Notes under the pieces: model-generated
Told to the model about the DNA's origin: nothing
Seen by the model: only the letters and a program-made list of their open reading frames with translations
Databases searched by the model: none
Shown here: positions 41,496 through 52,387 of the stretch, piece after piece
Position numbering within the stretch: the first letter of the stretch is position 1
How the letters are laid out: each line of letters opens with the position of its first letter
Origin: Oegoconia quadripuncta
Lineage: Eukaryota > Arthropoda > Insecta > Lepidoptera > Autostichidae
Assembly (NCBI GenBank): GCA_949316235.1
Contig: OX438745.1
Coordinates: 7,631,001 to 7,695,000, forward strand
DNA: 64,000 bases
Direction of reading: 5' to 3'
Program-made: the position numbers and the translations under genes

Positions 41496-41640
41496 AAGTT
41501 ACGAGGGAACATATAGGGACGGACAGATATACAGGGTAGGCACATAATCCTCCTTTTTTGGCGGCGCCGCGGTCGGGTAAAATTACATGTACTTTCCGCA
41601 CAAAATTCGTCGCTACTCGACACTCAACATCAGGTCAGGT
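41496..41640. repeat. Repeat scrap with GC palindrome
   Basis: GTTACGAGGGAACATATAGG, ACAGATATACAGGG and GGCGGCGCCGC. I recall similar text in lepidopteran repeats (ending ...TTTTTTGAAGTCGG); here it ends CGCGGTCGGGTAAAA. Confidence 0.35.
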
Positions 41641-43084
41641 CCCTGTAGCATGTGAGTCAGAACAAATTGCTCAAGTTGGTTGGCTTGTCAGTCCGGAGCG
41701 CATGCAAAAGCGATATTAAGGCATAGGCAGGCATTATCACATGGAAATCTACGATGACGCCCCGCCCTCACGCTAATGGCCGGATATGGAAAAAAGATTG
41801 GGGAAGAATATTTTTAAATTATACTATGATTTCCGTGGTGCAAGTTTCTTTTTAAGGCGCGTCCAAACCGTTCACAAACTTATTTAAAAATTTTACAACA
41901 TTATGCATCATGTTGCATGGACACTGAAGCTATGTAAAATACTCAAAGGCAACTAGTTGACGTTATTTGACATATTAATTTATTTTCTATAGCTTTAATG
42001 GAGTCCGTCATTAAACTTCGAAATTCAAACGTACGACGAAAGTGTGGTCCGAAAATATTCAGAAACGTTTGTGAACACCGGAAAACGCGAAACCAGTTTT
42101 TAATAAAAAAAAATAAAAAAAATCATAACTCATATTAAAAATTAGGCATGATCGTTAAATCCTTTTCCTATCCTTTTCCTATTTCCTGTTGATAGCGAAT
42201 TATACTCGATTGAATATGACCTGTCACTCAAGCCTGTCTAGAATGTCATAAGTCTAGAAATTTTCAAAGTTTTCGGTCAAGCAATTTCAATAAGATCGAA
42301 TGGATTAGTAAGGTAATACCAAGATTTTCTTTCTAATTTTGACAATCTTATTTATGTAACACGTTACCAAAACCTTTTTGAACTCTATAAGGCTCTAGAA
42401 GGCAACCAAATTTTTATATTACGAATTTCAGACATTTCAAAATATTTTTTTTTTGAATACGAATATAATTTGTTTGGCGAACTCCAAAATTTCCAAAAAT
42501 ATTTGCCTTATTTGAATTTTATTAGCATTTGAGGTTTCAGTAGAATTTTTGTACTGTATATTACTCGTTAATATACTGGACCATCACTTTAGTAGTTGTC
42601 ACTTTGTGCTTATTTATTGAGAGGACAAACTCTTTGTGACAGTTTTCTTTATTTACTCTATTCTCATGTTTGGCTTAATTAACATTATTTTATTATTACC
42701 ATTGAAAAGAAGTCGTCTATAGAATTTCTTGACTTTTAAATGAATGGTACACCCTAACTGTACAGGATTTCAATCTACCTACAAGGTATAGAACTATGAA
42801 ATAGAAGCCTGTTTATTTTATATTCATTGGTATACAGGTGACTGGTATAAGTATAAATTACTTTCAAATTGTGAATGTAGACGAAAAAGAAAACTCTGTG
42901 AGAGAATTTTCAAAGAAAATTATTCTAGCTAAATTATGCCAATTTGGTCAGTGAGTCTAAGTCATTAAGAAAATGTGATATCTAAAGAACCGCTAACTAT
43001 TCACCGCCAAAAATAAATACAACCGAACCTTTTTTGATTTCAGTCGGTTAATAAAAAGTTGTAGTAGTGAACATTTGCAATAAC
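41641..43084. other. Unassigned stretch
   Basis: 1.44 kb without recognised repeats, frames or hairpins. Confidence 0.45.
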
Positions 43085-43160
43085 ACAAATTGTTTATTGC
43101 AATATAATATATGATATAATGTATCTTACGTCGAAATAAATGCTTGAAGTTTAAGTTTGA
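43085..43160 (+). mobile_element. LINE J, extreme 3' tail
   Basis: ATGTATCTTACGTCGAAATA and AATGCTTGAAGTTTAAGTTT; same tail as 46.3 and 48.2 kb. Confidence 0.6.
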
Positions 43161-43492
43161 CTATACTAATAATAACTACCTAATAATAAAAATTGTTACA
43201 CAATTAGTTTTATATCGATATCTGCACAACACTGACATTAGCAGTACGATGGATTCTGTTCCACGTTCCAAGTTTAATAACCGCGTAGTGTTGGGACATG
43301 TTGATTGATTGATGTGACAAAAAAAATACTTTTCAAAGTACTTAATAGCTTTTGGTCTGAAATCACACACACAGGCTCAGAATAAGATACTGTACCCGAC
43401 CGTTCTGCCTAATACCCTTTCGGTTACACGTTGTATATTGGTCACACAAGTACTTACTTAGGTACAAGAGTAACCTTACAAGTGGTTAGAAC
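43161..43492. other. Unassigned stretch
   Basis: Nothing recognised. Confidence 0.4.
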
Positions 43493-43643
43493 TGGTATCA
43501 ATCCCGATGTACACCAACTAAACTAAACTAAAACCAGTTTTAAAGTAGTCTTTCTCCCTGTAACAGTACGATGTGACGGCACCACTCTAAAACTGGTTTT
43601 AGTTTAGTTTAATTTAGTTGGTGTACATCCGAATCGACACTAA
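43493..43643. mobile_element. Fold-back MITE family L, copy 2
   Basis: Left arm with GATGTACACCAACTAAACTA and AACTAAAACCAGTTTTAAAG, right arm with CTAAAACTGGTTTTAGTTTA and AGTTGGTGTACATCCGAATC, loop about 35-45 bases. Longer arms than copy 1 (they include CCAGTTTTA). Confidence 0.8.
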
Positions 43644-43929
43644 TGTATACCAAAATTACGGAAAACGGTGTGCACAAAGGACACCGTAAAATAAGTTTAA
43701 ACATATTATAACGCTTTTCATATGAATTGCCGCATAATAAATTAGTATGACCTGGGAGGTTACTATTATTTGCATTTAGTATACCTACTGCATGTAATTA
43801 CTGTATTTAAGTTACAGTAATCACGATATTATATACAGATAATTTTCTGTGGACAATTTTTTAATTATGTTTTGTGGCCATTTTTATTATCACATAGGTA
43901 ACTAAAATTGAAAGTTTAGAAGAGGCTAT

Positions 43930-44150
43930 CATATCATCTAAATATACGAATAAGTGTAAAAGTTAAAAATCATGGATACGACGTGGCAAGAGCTAGTAAC
44001 CTTTCCCTTCGTAAAAGAAAAACTGCATTTAAATCGGATCACGCATTACTGAGACACATCCGGACAAAGTCTGGACTTGTGTGTGTACATATACAACGCC
44101 ATCAAACACATAACACCTGTCATTTCTCGTCGGGGATCAAAAGCGACTAA
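43930..44150 (+). repeat. Repeat Y, copy 2
   Basis: GCATTACTGAGACACATCCG, GACAAAGTCTGGACTTGTGT, CGCCATCAAACACATAACAC. Partners at 32.1 and 49.7 kb. Confidence 0.6.
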
Positions 44151-44255
44151 AATACAATATGATTACTGCATAGCATAGATGCATCATTAATGAGTTGGTT
44201 GCGAACATCGAAACGAAAACCGATTAATTAGTATTACTCCCCAAGAAAGGTGAGT

Positions 44256-44389
<134 letters not shown>

Positions 44390-44559
44390 TTTTTATCTTG
44401 TTCATGTATTCTTTTTCTACTGAATAGTCGTGGAAATCTATAAAGCTTTTACATTGTAAAAATACTCTGAAATATTTAAGCAATACTTGTTAAGATTAAG
44501 CTGTTGATTTCCCTAATAAAAATAAAAATTAAAAAAATTAAAATTGTAAAGTAGTGTAT

Positions 44560-44730
44560 GTAAGTATATATGTATGTAAACGGCTAGATCGATTTCGAAG
44601 TGCGTGGTGACGTTAGATTCGTCTCAATTCCCAGACTGCCATAGGATACATTTTATGGTAAAAAATCTAACATTTCGTCCGCAAAATACAAAATATGCTG
44701 TCGGGTTTTCTGGGTTAAAACCCATAAATA
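44560..44730 (+). repeat. Repeat module linked to RTE 3' ends
   Basis: CGATTTCGAAGTGCGTGGTG, CAAAATACAAAATATGCTGT; matches 8740-8880. Confidence 0.45.
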
Positions 44731-45171
44731 CATATGTTATCCAATTTTTTTTACTCTATTCATTTAGTATTTAAGAAAAACCTTTATACAATATAATAAA
44801 AAAAAAACAGATTTTTCAAACAAAAGTGAAAACTAATTCACTATAAAAGAGTTGAGCTTGTTCATAGATTTGTTGCGTTTTGATTCGACCATTGATTTAA
44901 AAATTTAAGATCTAACTGTTAAAGGAAAATTACGTATTTACATGACATCAGTTTTGTTCCATAGCTCCTCGGAATAACGAATACAAATGTCGAGCCGAGA
45001 GTGATTGAAAATGCAGGATGGGATTGCAAAGTTGGATGTCGCGTCGAGCGAGAGTCATGTAAATGTAGGACGGAAATACAATGTCTATTCTGATGAGATA
45101 ATAAAATTTAAAATTCCCAGATTATATCATGTAGAACTTAGTTTTTAATTTAAATGAACATTTGCCTGCTT
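44731..45171. other. Unassigned stretch
   Basis: GC-richer patch near 44990-45060 (GATGTCGCGTCGAGCGAGAG), otherwise nothing recognised. Confidence 0.35.
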
Positions 45172-45551
45172 ATATACCGGATGAGATTTTTTACCGCAAG
45201 GAAAACAATAAGGCATATTAGGTAAGTGAAATATAATATATGGCCTATGGCATAGAAAGCTTATTTTTAAAATCTTCATCAAATCAATCGTTGTGTCATT
45301 TGACGGTCGCATTTGTAGCCGATTCCACGTAATTACATCACTAAATTAAATAAATTAAAAAAACCTTGAGAAAATATGAGTTCCAAAAAAAATTGGCATG
45401 ATAGGAAACCCGTCGAATTCCGCCAGTCGCATGTCAAAGTTGATAATTTAGAAAAAGAAAAAAAAATAAAACAACGATGGCAATAACTTCTATTTCACTT
45501 AACTAATATGCCCTATTTTTTCCTTACGGTAAAAAAACTCATCCGATATAT
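45172..45551 (+). mobile_element. MITE family G, complete
   Basis: About 380 bp. The left end CCGGATGAGATTTTTTACCG...TAGGTAAGTGAAATA and the right end TATTTCACTTAACTAATATG...ACTCATCCGATATA form ~58-bp terminal inverted repeats with a few mismatches. No transposase. Confidence 0.8.
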
Positions 45552-45612
45552 TCGATAACCAAATTCAATAAAAATAATAAAGACATAAATACTCGGTAGG
45601 TACTTTATTTTA

Positions 45613-45785
45613 ATGGACATCGGGTTACCACTTGACCTCAATCACAGATGAGGCCGAAGACGGAAACGTGCTCAGCGGGAACTCCCATCTTATTAGGTGG
45701 ACTGGCTATCTTATTTTTAACAATCGGAACATCTTATTTCTAAACACGTCTGAGCATCGAACCCATACGATTCGTAAGCCCTGTA
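45613..45785 (-). mobile_element. SINE family B, diverged and deleted
   Basis: GGGTTACCACTTGACCTCAA, CCATCTTATTAGGTGGACTG, ATCGAACCCATACGATTCGT; central block lost. Confidence 0.65.
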
Positions 45786-45849
45786 ATAATAATAAAACAA
45801 TGCTCTTTTTAAACAATAATGTTATTTCATTTGGAAATTAATATATTAG

Positions 45850-46090
45850 TAACTAGCTTTCCGCCCGCGACTTCGCCTGCGTGGAATAACTTTAACGCGG
45901 AAATTTGTTTATCCCGCGGGAACTACTCACTTTATCGGGATATAAAATATCCTATGTAAAACTTAGTATATGTTTCATCTAGGGTTTGTTCTACCTATAT
46001 ACCGAATTTCATCCAAATCCCTTCATCCGTTTTGCCGTGATTGAGCAACAAACAATCATCCAAACTTTCGCATTTAAAATATTCAATAGA
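45850..46090 (+). repeat. Insect repeat module, long form
   Basis: TAACTAGCTTTCCGCCCGCG, ACTTCGCCTGCGTGGAATAA, CCGAATTTCATCCAAATCCC, AAACTTTCGCATTTAAAATA. It is the plus-strand counterpart of the right end of repeat R (985-1170). Confidence 0.6.
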
Positions 46091-46289
46091 TTCTTCGATC
46101 TACAATTCAATAGATTTAAAGGAACTTAGGTGACTTCTGCAAAACTCGCTCTATTTCCACAAAGGAATTCTTGGAGCATAAGTACCAATTAATTGTATAC
46201 ATTCTGATTTACTTTGGAATAGACTTTGATATGTTTGCGTGTTATTGTAAAGACTGAATTAGGAGGATCTTATTGTTGTAACTTCAAAA

Positions 46290-46870
46290 CTTCAAACTTC
46301 AAGCATTTATTTCAACGTAAGATACATGATGTCATTTGTTGAATGTCAATTTAAATCTACTGGAAATAAAAAAGGTTTATTGCATTTATCTGTCAGTCGG
46401 TATGTCCAAGCTACTACCGCTTCAGAAAGGGAAATCATGGGAAAAGAAGCGGCGCAAGAAACCCACAGGATCATTGTTGTCCTCTTTTTTTTTTAAATAA
46501 AGTATATAACTAATACAATTTTATAATTTTGGGGAGCTGGTCGAAGTATACCAAGCGTGTTTGTCATTCAGGTAGTCACTAATTTTATAATAACCTTTTT
46601 TTGCTAATGTTATTTTGATATGATCTTTAAATTTTTTCTCAGTTAGATTAATGATATTCTCAGGTATAAGGTTATAAAAGCGTATACAGTGTCCCACAAA
46701 TTATGTATTAACTTTGCTTAGTCTGAACATAGGGGTAGCCAATTTGTTCTTATATCTCAAATTTAAATTATGCTTGTCACTATTTTTCGGGAACGCAGAT
46801 ATATTTTTTCGAAGGTACATAATATATAAATAATTCACCCTGTTCAAGAAGAAATCAATAATTATTCTAG
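46290..46870 (-). pseudogene. LINE J: RT C-terminus and 3' UTR
   Basis: Minus-strand frame (46540-46680) reads RFYNLIPENIINLTEKKFKD, then KKGYYKISDYLNDKHAW. This is the C-terminal region of CR1/Jockey-like reverse transcriptases (pattern NxLPxxI...FKxxLxxxLxxKxYYxxxDYLxD). Upstream (46700-46870) the frame is broken. It is followed by the 3' UTR GGTTTCTTGCGCCGCTTCTT and the tail AAATAAATGCTTGAAGTTTG ending near 46290. Confidence 0.75.
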
Positions 46871-46904
46871 TGTTTGTTCTTATTATATTCTATTCTACAT
46901 TTTA

Positions 46905-47088
46905 TGGGACAATCTCATCATCATCGTCTGGACCTGGTCCCAATTTATTTGGGGTCGGCGCAGTATGTCCATTTCGTTCATATCACCTTCCACAGAATAC
47001 ATCCATCTTTTCCCTGGTCTTCCTCTTCCTTTCCAACCATCGACAACCATATTCATCACTCTCTCAGTAACATGACTTTCATCCCTCC
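46905..47088 (+). repeat. Repeat scrap between two LINE J copies
   Basis: CCCAATTTATTTGGGGTCGG, CTTTTCCCTGGTCTTCC, CATCACTCTCTCAGTAACAT. I recall similar text in lepidopteran LINEs ('CCCAA..TTGGGGTCGGC'); the frames at 46870-47104 over it are not genes. Confidence 0.45.
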
Positions 47089-47189
47089 TCTACGCTTTTT
47101 ATAACCTTATATCTAAGAATATATTTAAGAATAATAATAATTAAACTGTTAAAACAGCATTAGCAAAAAAAGATTATTACAAAATTAGT

Positions 47190-47393
47190 GACATGCATTT
47201 ATCCGACTGCTCTTAAACGGTGAAGGAAAAGACCGTAAGGAAACGTGCATGCCTGAGAAATAAAAATTCAAAGGCATATGTAAAGTCTCCAAACCGCATG
47301 GGGCCAGCGTGTTGGACTGTGGACACTCCCTCATTATACGAGGGAAAGCCTATATCCCTGCAGTGGGATGTTTACGGACTGTGGTGAACTTCA
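47190..47393 (+). mobile_element. SINE family E inserted in LINE J
   Basis: ATGCATTTATCCGACTGCTC, AACGTGCATGCCTGAGAAAT, CAGCGTGTTGGACTGTGGAC, CTGCAGTGGGATGTTTACGG. No head; 5'-truncated. Confidence 0.75.
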
Positions 47394-47613
47394 ACCAGCT
47401 CCCAAAAATTATTAAAAAAATATAAAAAATTGTGTTCTATCGTTATCATCACAAATTGTTGTAAATTATTTTGTAAAATAAAGAGTATTTGTAATAGTTA
47501 TATACTCTTTATTAAAATGAAATAGAACAACAGCGATCGTGTTGGTTTCATGCTTTCTGAAGCGGTAGTAGCTTGGACATACTGACTGACAGATAAATCA
47601 ATCATTCAATCAA

Positions 47614-47690
47614 ATTAGTTTGGGACTAGATGATTGGTGTAAGTGTCCGAAATATTTATTTATTATTATTTATTTATTTATTATTAAATA
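47614..47690 (+). mobile_element. SINE family C, tail fragment
   Basis: TTAGTTTGGGACTAGATGAT, TGGTGTAAGTGTCCGAAATA, then (TTTATTA)n. Only the last 40 bases plus the repeat tail. Confidence 0.75.
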
Positions 47691-48110
47691 AGCTTTATTG
47701 CTTAAATAAGGAAGGTACATTTAAATATAGTATAGAAACTACAAATTAGGCGGCCTTATCGCTAACTTCCATGCAAATCTATTGTCATTCATTAGATAAA
47801 TGCATAAGCCCTATTATTATTAACCGACTTTAAAAAGGCGAGGTTATCAATTCTATTGTATTTGTTTATTTTTTTTCATATGTTTGTTACCTTAGAACTC
47901 AGTCATTCATAAACCGATTCGGAAAATTCTCATTTATTTAATAGGACATAATTCCAGGGTGGTTCCATGTTTTTCATAATCCTGTTCTGATGATGCTATC
48001 TATGAGGAATTGAGGGAAGTCCTCAGATATTATAGGCATACTTATAGCGATTTTGGTATTTATACCAACGGTTAAGAATTTACATCCAGAAAGTCAATAG
48101 TCAATTTTTG
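47691..48110. repeat. LINE 3' UTR scrap and unassigned sequence
   Basis: ATAAGCTTTATTGCTTAAAT and TTAGGCGGCCTTATCGCTAA near 47690-47770 resemble, on the minus strand, a LINE 3' UTR like that at 25.3 kb. The rest up to 48110 is unassigned. Confidence 0.4.
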
Positions 48111-48269
48111 GCGGTTCAATTATTTCCAGTAGATTTAAATTGACATTCAACAAATGATATCATGTATCTGAATGAAATTAATGCTTGAAGTTTGAAGTTT
48201 TGTAGAGTCATACAGATATTCCCCATGTAATGCTTACATTTATAATGTTTAAGCAACAGCTGAATTTTC

Positions 48270-48502
48270 GTCTGAATTCGGTTATGATTCCTAGTGGAAA
48301 GTGTTCGTAATCAGGAGTGGAGTCCACCAGCAGAAAATTGTTGGACTTCCATACAAAAAGTGGTTTAAATTTTTTTTACTTTGTATGGGTAATCGATAAT
48401 TTTTTGATCGAATTCGACTATGGTTCCTTGGGGAAAGTTGTTCGTAATCGAGAGTGGCGTCACCAGTTAATAGGAAATACACGAACTCAAATTCACCCTG
48501 TA
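48270..48502 (+). mobile_element. MITE family H, left end missing
   Basis: GGAGTGGAGTCCACCAGCAG, GGTAATCGATAATTTTTTGA, GTCACCAGTTAATAGGAAAT, AATTCACCCTGTA. Last repeat before the candidate promoter. Confidence 0.7.
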
Positions 48503-48743
48503 TACCTTAACTTAGAGTGACTTGTAAGTCTGGGATTGAATAAATTTGAATATCATGATTTAAAATTTGGAAATCCATAATTACGTAATGCTATAAAAAT
48601 TACAATAAAAGTCTGATTTCTTGAACAAAAAAAAAAACAACACTTTAAACGGTGGCAACGAATCAATACAATAAGAAAATAAACTGATAAAAGATATCAG
48701 GCAAGACTATCTTTGAATTCGATTTTTAAAATGTCCAAATCCA

Positions 48744-48818
48744 CAGGTGCGCTGCGCTGACCGACGTCGAATGAAGTAGTCAGTCAGTCGACGCGCGTAC
48801 TCTGCCGGAATAGGACGT
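48744..48818 (+). promoter_or_regulatory. Candidate TATA-less core promoter (Inr + DPE)
   Basis: Initiator TCAGTC at 48784-48789 (first of two overlapping TCAGTC is at 48780) fits the arthropod Inr TCAKTY with A+1 at 48786. At exactly +28 to +33 (48813-48818) is GGACGT, a full match to the DPE consensus RGWYVT. There is no TATA box at -30. Upstream are an E-box CAGGTG (48744-48749) and a palindromic GACGTC (48763-48768). The stretch is CpG-richer than the flanks and contains none of the repeat families. Inference from sequence only; no transcript evidence is available to me. Confidence 0.6.
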
Positions 48819-49179
48819 TGACGGTCCTATCGCAAACCATTCGATATGTGCCCGAGAATAACACGACGAAAATCGACAGTGAAACCGTAAATAATAAAGA
48901 TGCTCCCGTGAAGTGTTGTGGATTTTTCAGACAAAAACTGACACAAATATATTTAGTGACAAAAGTTTCCGTGTCTATGTTATCTTAAATAGACAAATAT
49001 CAAACGAAATATAAAATTGAAACTGATAAGATTGTCTACTTGTAAGATAACTGTAGTTTAATTAAAGTTTATGTGAATACGTAGTTGTTAAATATTTATA
49101 CTTTAGTGAGTATAGTCGATGAGAGATTTAAGGAAAACTTTTGGATCGTGATTTCATCGCATAAGTCGGCGAAGAAAAT
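48786..49179 (+). other. Candidate 5'-UTR first exon
   Basis: From the predicted start site to a splice donor AAATGTAAGT (GT at 49180-49181, full match GTAAGT to the donor consensus). About 394 bases. All ATGs inside are followed quickly by stops, for example 48845-48889 (14 codons), so the exon would be non-coding and the coding start would lie in a later exon. An alternative donor GTGAGT lies near 49107. No coding exon was recognised downstream in the window, so the gene cannot be named. Confidence 0.5.
48845..48889 (+). other. Upstream ORF in candidate 5' UTR
   Basis: ATG to TAA, 14 residues (MCPRITRRKSTVKP). The first ATG of the candidate exon and followed by three or four even shorter ones; such uORFs often lower translation of the main frame. 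Confidence 0.35.
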
Positions 49180-49506
49180 GTAAGTCATTATTTATAAGTT
49201 ACCTACTTAACTTTAAACTAAAACTTACCTTATTAATTATTAGTAATACTCATTTAACCAATAGTTATAATATTATAATAAATAACTCATTTATATGCAA
49301 CAGGAGAAAGGTAAAATTAAAAATTTGGTGCTTAAATATTCCAATTTAACACATATTAAGCCACTCAATTTGAGTTTCTTTTCAGTTCACTTTCAGAATC
49401 CGTTTAAGTAACAAACAAAATAAGACTCTAAACTATAATTTGAAAAATAAAGTTAACTAATTAAAATATAAATGCAGGCAAAGCATCGGTATGACACAGG
49501 TTTAGA
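49180..49506 (+). other. Start of candidate first intron
   Basis: Begins GTAAGTCATT. AT-rich, no repeats recognised up to the hairpin at 49507. Confidence 0.4.
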
Positions 49507-49590
49507 GTACAGTCAGCTGCAGAGAAACCAGACCCCTTATTTATATGAATCTAAGTACGAGGGGTCTGGTTTCTCTGCAGCTGACTGTAC
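49507..49590. repeat. Perfect 31-bp hairpin with 22-nt loop
   Basis: Arms 49507-49537 and 49560-49590 are exact reverse complements (GTACAGTCAGCTGCAGAGAA, then ACCAGACCCCT). Loop of 22 AT-rich bases. The size and loop are in the range of a microRNA precursor, but complete complementarity is more like a young palindromic MITE or an endo-siRNA source. The ACAGTC..GACTGT ends recall a lepidopteran palindromic repeat group. Confidence 0.9.
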
Positions 49591-49679
49591 ATAAAGTTGG
49601 GTTTTAATTTGTATAATTAAGAAATGGAAATGAACAGGTGTGTTCATGCCAGCAATATAAGATCAATAATTTTTAAACC

Positions 49680-49830
49680 GTGATGAAAAACGACTGGTAT
49701 TGAGTGTTTGATGGCATTGTGTGTGTCCAGTCTTTGTTCGGATATGTCTCAGTAATGCATGATCACATTTGAGTGCGTTTTTTATATTAAATATAAAATG
49801 AGAGGACCGGTTATTGGCCATATTTGATGA
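49680..49830 (-). repeat. Repeat Y, copy 3
   Basis: GAGTGTTTGATGGCATTGTG, GTCTTTGTTCGGATATGTCT, CAGTAATGCATGATCACATT: inverted match to 43.93-44.15 kb. Confidence 0.6.
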
Positions 49831-51537
49831 AAATGATGATATCAGATTAATTTTCATAGGTATTATATCTGAATAAATTACTTAAATACATTTGCAGGAG
49901 GTACCTTACCCGATTTAACAACCCGACGAAATTAAGTTGGTTAGCCACTAGCTAGGATTCATAACTGTCAACGTCAAATGCGAGTCTCTTTCCTGCAATA
50001 TGTACGGAAATAAAATGTATAATTATGTGTGTTGCTGTTTGTACAGTACCGCCCCTTGCTTATTAAAAAACATTGTGATAGTATGGGTAACTACTGTATC
50101 GACCTCACCGTCCCTAATTGCATTATGTATGAAGTTTTAAATAAATAGTGCATTACCATTTATTATAAAGTGACATTTATTATTACAACAGGTAAATGCC
50201 AAGTTGTAATCAATATTGCACGTTGCTATTGGTGCCAAGTAGACTAATGTAATTAAAATAATATAACAACAATCTAAAAAATAACAAAAGAATTATTAAT
50301 TAATTGTTACACTCACCTATTGTTCGAAAAGATTAATGCGGCGAGATTGTCTGCAGGATATTCTTGGCCGTGATGCTGGAATACAGTATCTACAGTTCAT
50401 TTTAATAATGTTAAAACTTGGGCTCAAATACTGTCCAAAGGATAAACATTTGTGCCACTATATAGTTGAAGACTTATTCAACAATTTTGGTTATTATTCT
50501 GGCGTCTTGTCTTACTGGAATCCTCATTTATCATACGCAAAAACTGTGTGGTAATAGTGTCTCCTAAAACAACGAAGTTATTTAGATATCGTTTTGAAAA
50601 GGTGCCGCGTAAACAACAGACTTTTTCCATCCAGTGAGGATACAATGTATGGAATTTTATGCAATAACGAACGCTGAGGACAAAAAAACCGACGGAGAAA
50701 AAGTCTGGCGTTTGCGCTGGGCATTTCATAACACCTAAATGATTTCGTTATTTTTAAATACTATTTATGTAAGCAATTTATATAAAACTAGATAAATCAT
50801 AGGTAAAGCAGTCTTTGCGTATGAAAAATGAGGATTTCAGCAACACGTAAAGCCAGAATCCTCTCTATAAATATTGAATAACTCCTAAACTATTATGGCG
50901 GCACATTTTTTGATATCAAATTACCTGAATTCCACGTTGAGTGTTCTTGCATAACGTAGGTATGTGGATACTCCACTTAGCGAATATTTTTCATATAATT
51001 TCTAATTACTTTATTTCAAATTATACAGGTGGTACATGGTACTATCTTCCTCGGGACCGAGAAGTCGGATGGTCTTATCTTAATTCCTATGCGTTGTTGA
51101 ATTCATGTGTGAAGATTTTACATAAATTACAGGCTCAAAAGGTATTCGTTGTTAGTCGACTTTAGGGTGAGACGCTCTATGACCTCTGTACTGCGTGCTT
51201 GTAATCATATGATATAAAAAATAATAAGTATTAAAAAAATCCGACAGCCCAAAACCTGGGAATGGAAACACTAGCTCCAAAATGTAGTAGTATTCTGTAG
51301 TGTGACGACTTAAATGCTAAAAATATCTAAGACTAGTCTCTCAATGACGTTTGCTTCTCTTCTCTTTGCGTCTCCCAACCAAATGCTTCATTTTAGACCT
51401 TGTTTTTCTCTTTTCAGTTTTTGGGAATTCATTTTGTCTGAAACTTTTTCACATTACCTATTCACATACTATCACAATTAAGACGTATCTAACGATATCA
51501 GGGATGAGACATTTTTGTGTGTATTTAATAATAATTT
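49831..51537. other. Unassigned stretch (candidate intron)
   Basis: 1.7 kb without recognised repeat or gene; the open frames at 50336-50554, 50478-50729 and 50941-51165 show no family resemblance. Confidence 0.4.
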
Positions 51538-51632
51538 TCCGCGTCAGTATGCTTCCACCTTCGACCTCATCTTCACTTAACATCAGGTGTGATTGAGGTC
51601 AAGTACAAACCCGTCGTGCATAAAAAAAAACA
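51538..51632 (+). mobile_element. SINE family B, tail
   Basis: GTCAGTATGCTTCCACCTTC, GACCTCATCTTCACTTAACA, CGTCGTGCATAAAAAAAAA. 5'-truncated to the last 90 bases. Confidence 0.85.
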
Positions 51633-52054
51633 CAGATACGCGTACATACAACTAAAAACATGACTAAAACTAAATTTTAAAAAAATCATGTAATATTTGG
51701 TCAGCGCCATCCCAGCAGTTGCTAGTTGAGTATCAAAATTAAGAACTAAAAAGAAATATGAATAAATTAAAGTATATCGATATCATGTTCTCATATTGCG
51801 GACAATGACGCAAATAGAGCGAAATCTTTACTTGTGTGTACAAGTGGTATTCGTTGTATGTATTCTAAGCTAATCTCTCTAAAGTACTTTGGTGACTGCC
51901 GTGATAAAAGACTTATGCTCTTTGGAATAAAGACTGTGATAAATCTTTACAATGTTATACAGGACTTTTAAATTGTAATTTTTTTATTTTATTTTATTTA
52001 TGTCATCGTATTTCAATATGTAAAGAATATATATAATACAGTTTTAATAAGGGA

Positions 52055-52135
52055 TGGTTTGTGCTCGCCAAGAACAGAAACGACTGGAAACAGATGAGGG
52101 AGGCCTTTGCCCAGCAGTGGGACACTATGGGCTCT
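52055..52135 (+). pseudogene. RTE-like LINE, extreme C-terminus
   Basis: Frame reads KNRNDWKQMREAFAQQWDTM and ends GS then a stop, followed by (ATA)n: the last ~22 codons of an RTE-like ORF2 and its short tail. The reading frame is intact. Confidence 0.65.
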
Positions 52136-52387
52136 TAATGATAATAATAATAATTTGGGATAACAACAGCTAACATTAAATTAATTTACAACAAATAGTT
52201 ACTTCTCATACAGCCAAAACAGTTATCCACTACTTAAATAATACAGACAATTTGTTGTTTTGAGAAACATCTGATACACAAAGCTTTGTAGAAAGTAGGC
52301 TGCAATTATACAAATCAAGATGAGTATATATATAATAAGTAACAAGAAATATACATAATCAATATGAATAAATACAAACAATACAAT

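Larger units (their letters stand above)
47089..48205 (+). pseudogene. LINE J, second copy, opposite orientation, split twice
   Basis: Plus-strand pieces: CGCTTTTTATAACCTTATAT (47092), GCATTAGCAAAAAAAGATTA with CAAAATTAGTGAC (to about 47190), AACTTCAACCAGCTCCCAAA (47394 on), CTTTCTGAAGCGGTAGTAGC (47553-), then AATTATTTCCAGTAGATTTA...AATGCTTGAAGTTTGAAG (48118-48200). SINE E (47190-47393) and a SINE C fragment plus other repeat (47607-48115) interrupt it. It faces the copy at 46290-46870, separated by the scrap at 46.9-47.1 kb. Confidence 0.65.

Noticed and set aside
41203..41601. 132-codon minus-strand open frame, the longest in the window
   Set aside because: It lies over SINE B and an adjacent repeat scrap; the same text recurs in other SINE B copies without an open frame.
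46870..47104. Two overlapping frames beginning with MFV and MFL
   Set aside because: They cover a repeat scrap between two LINE J copies; low-complexity Ser/His composition.
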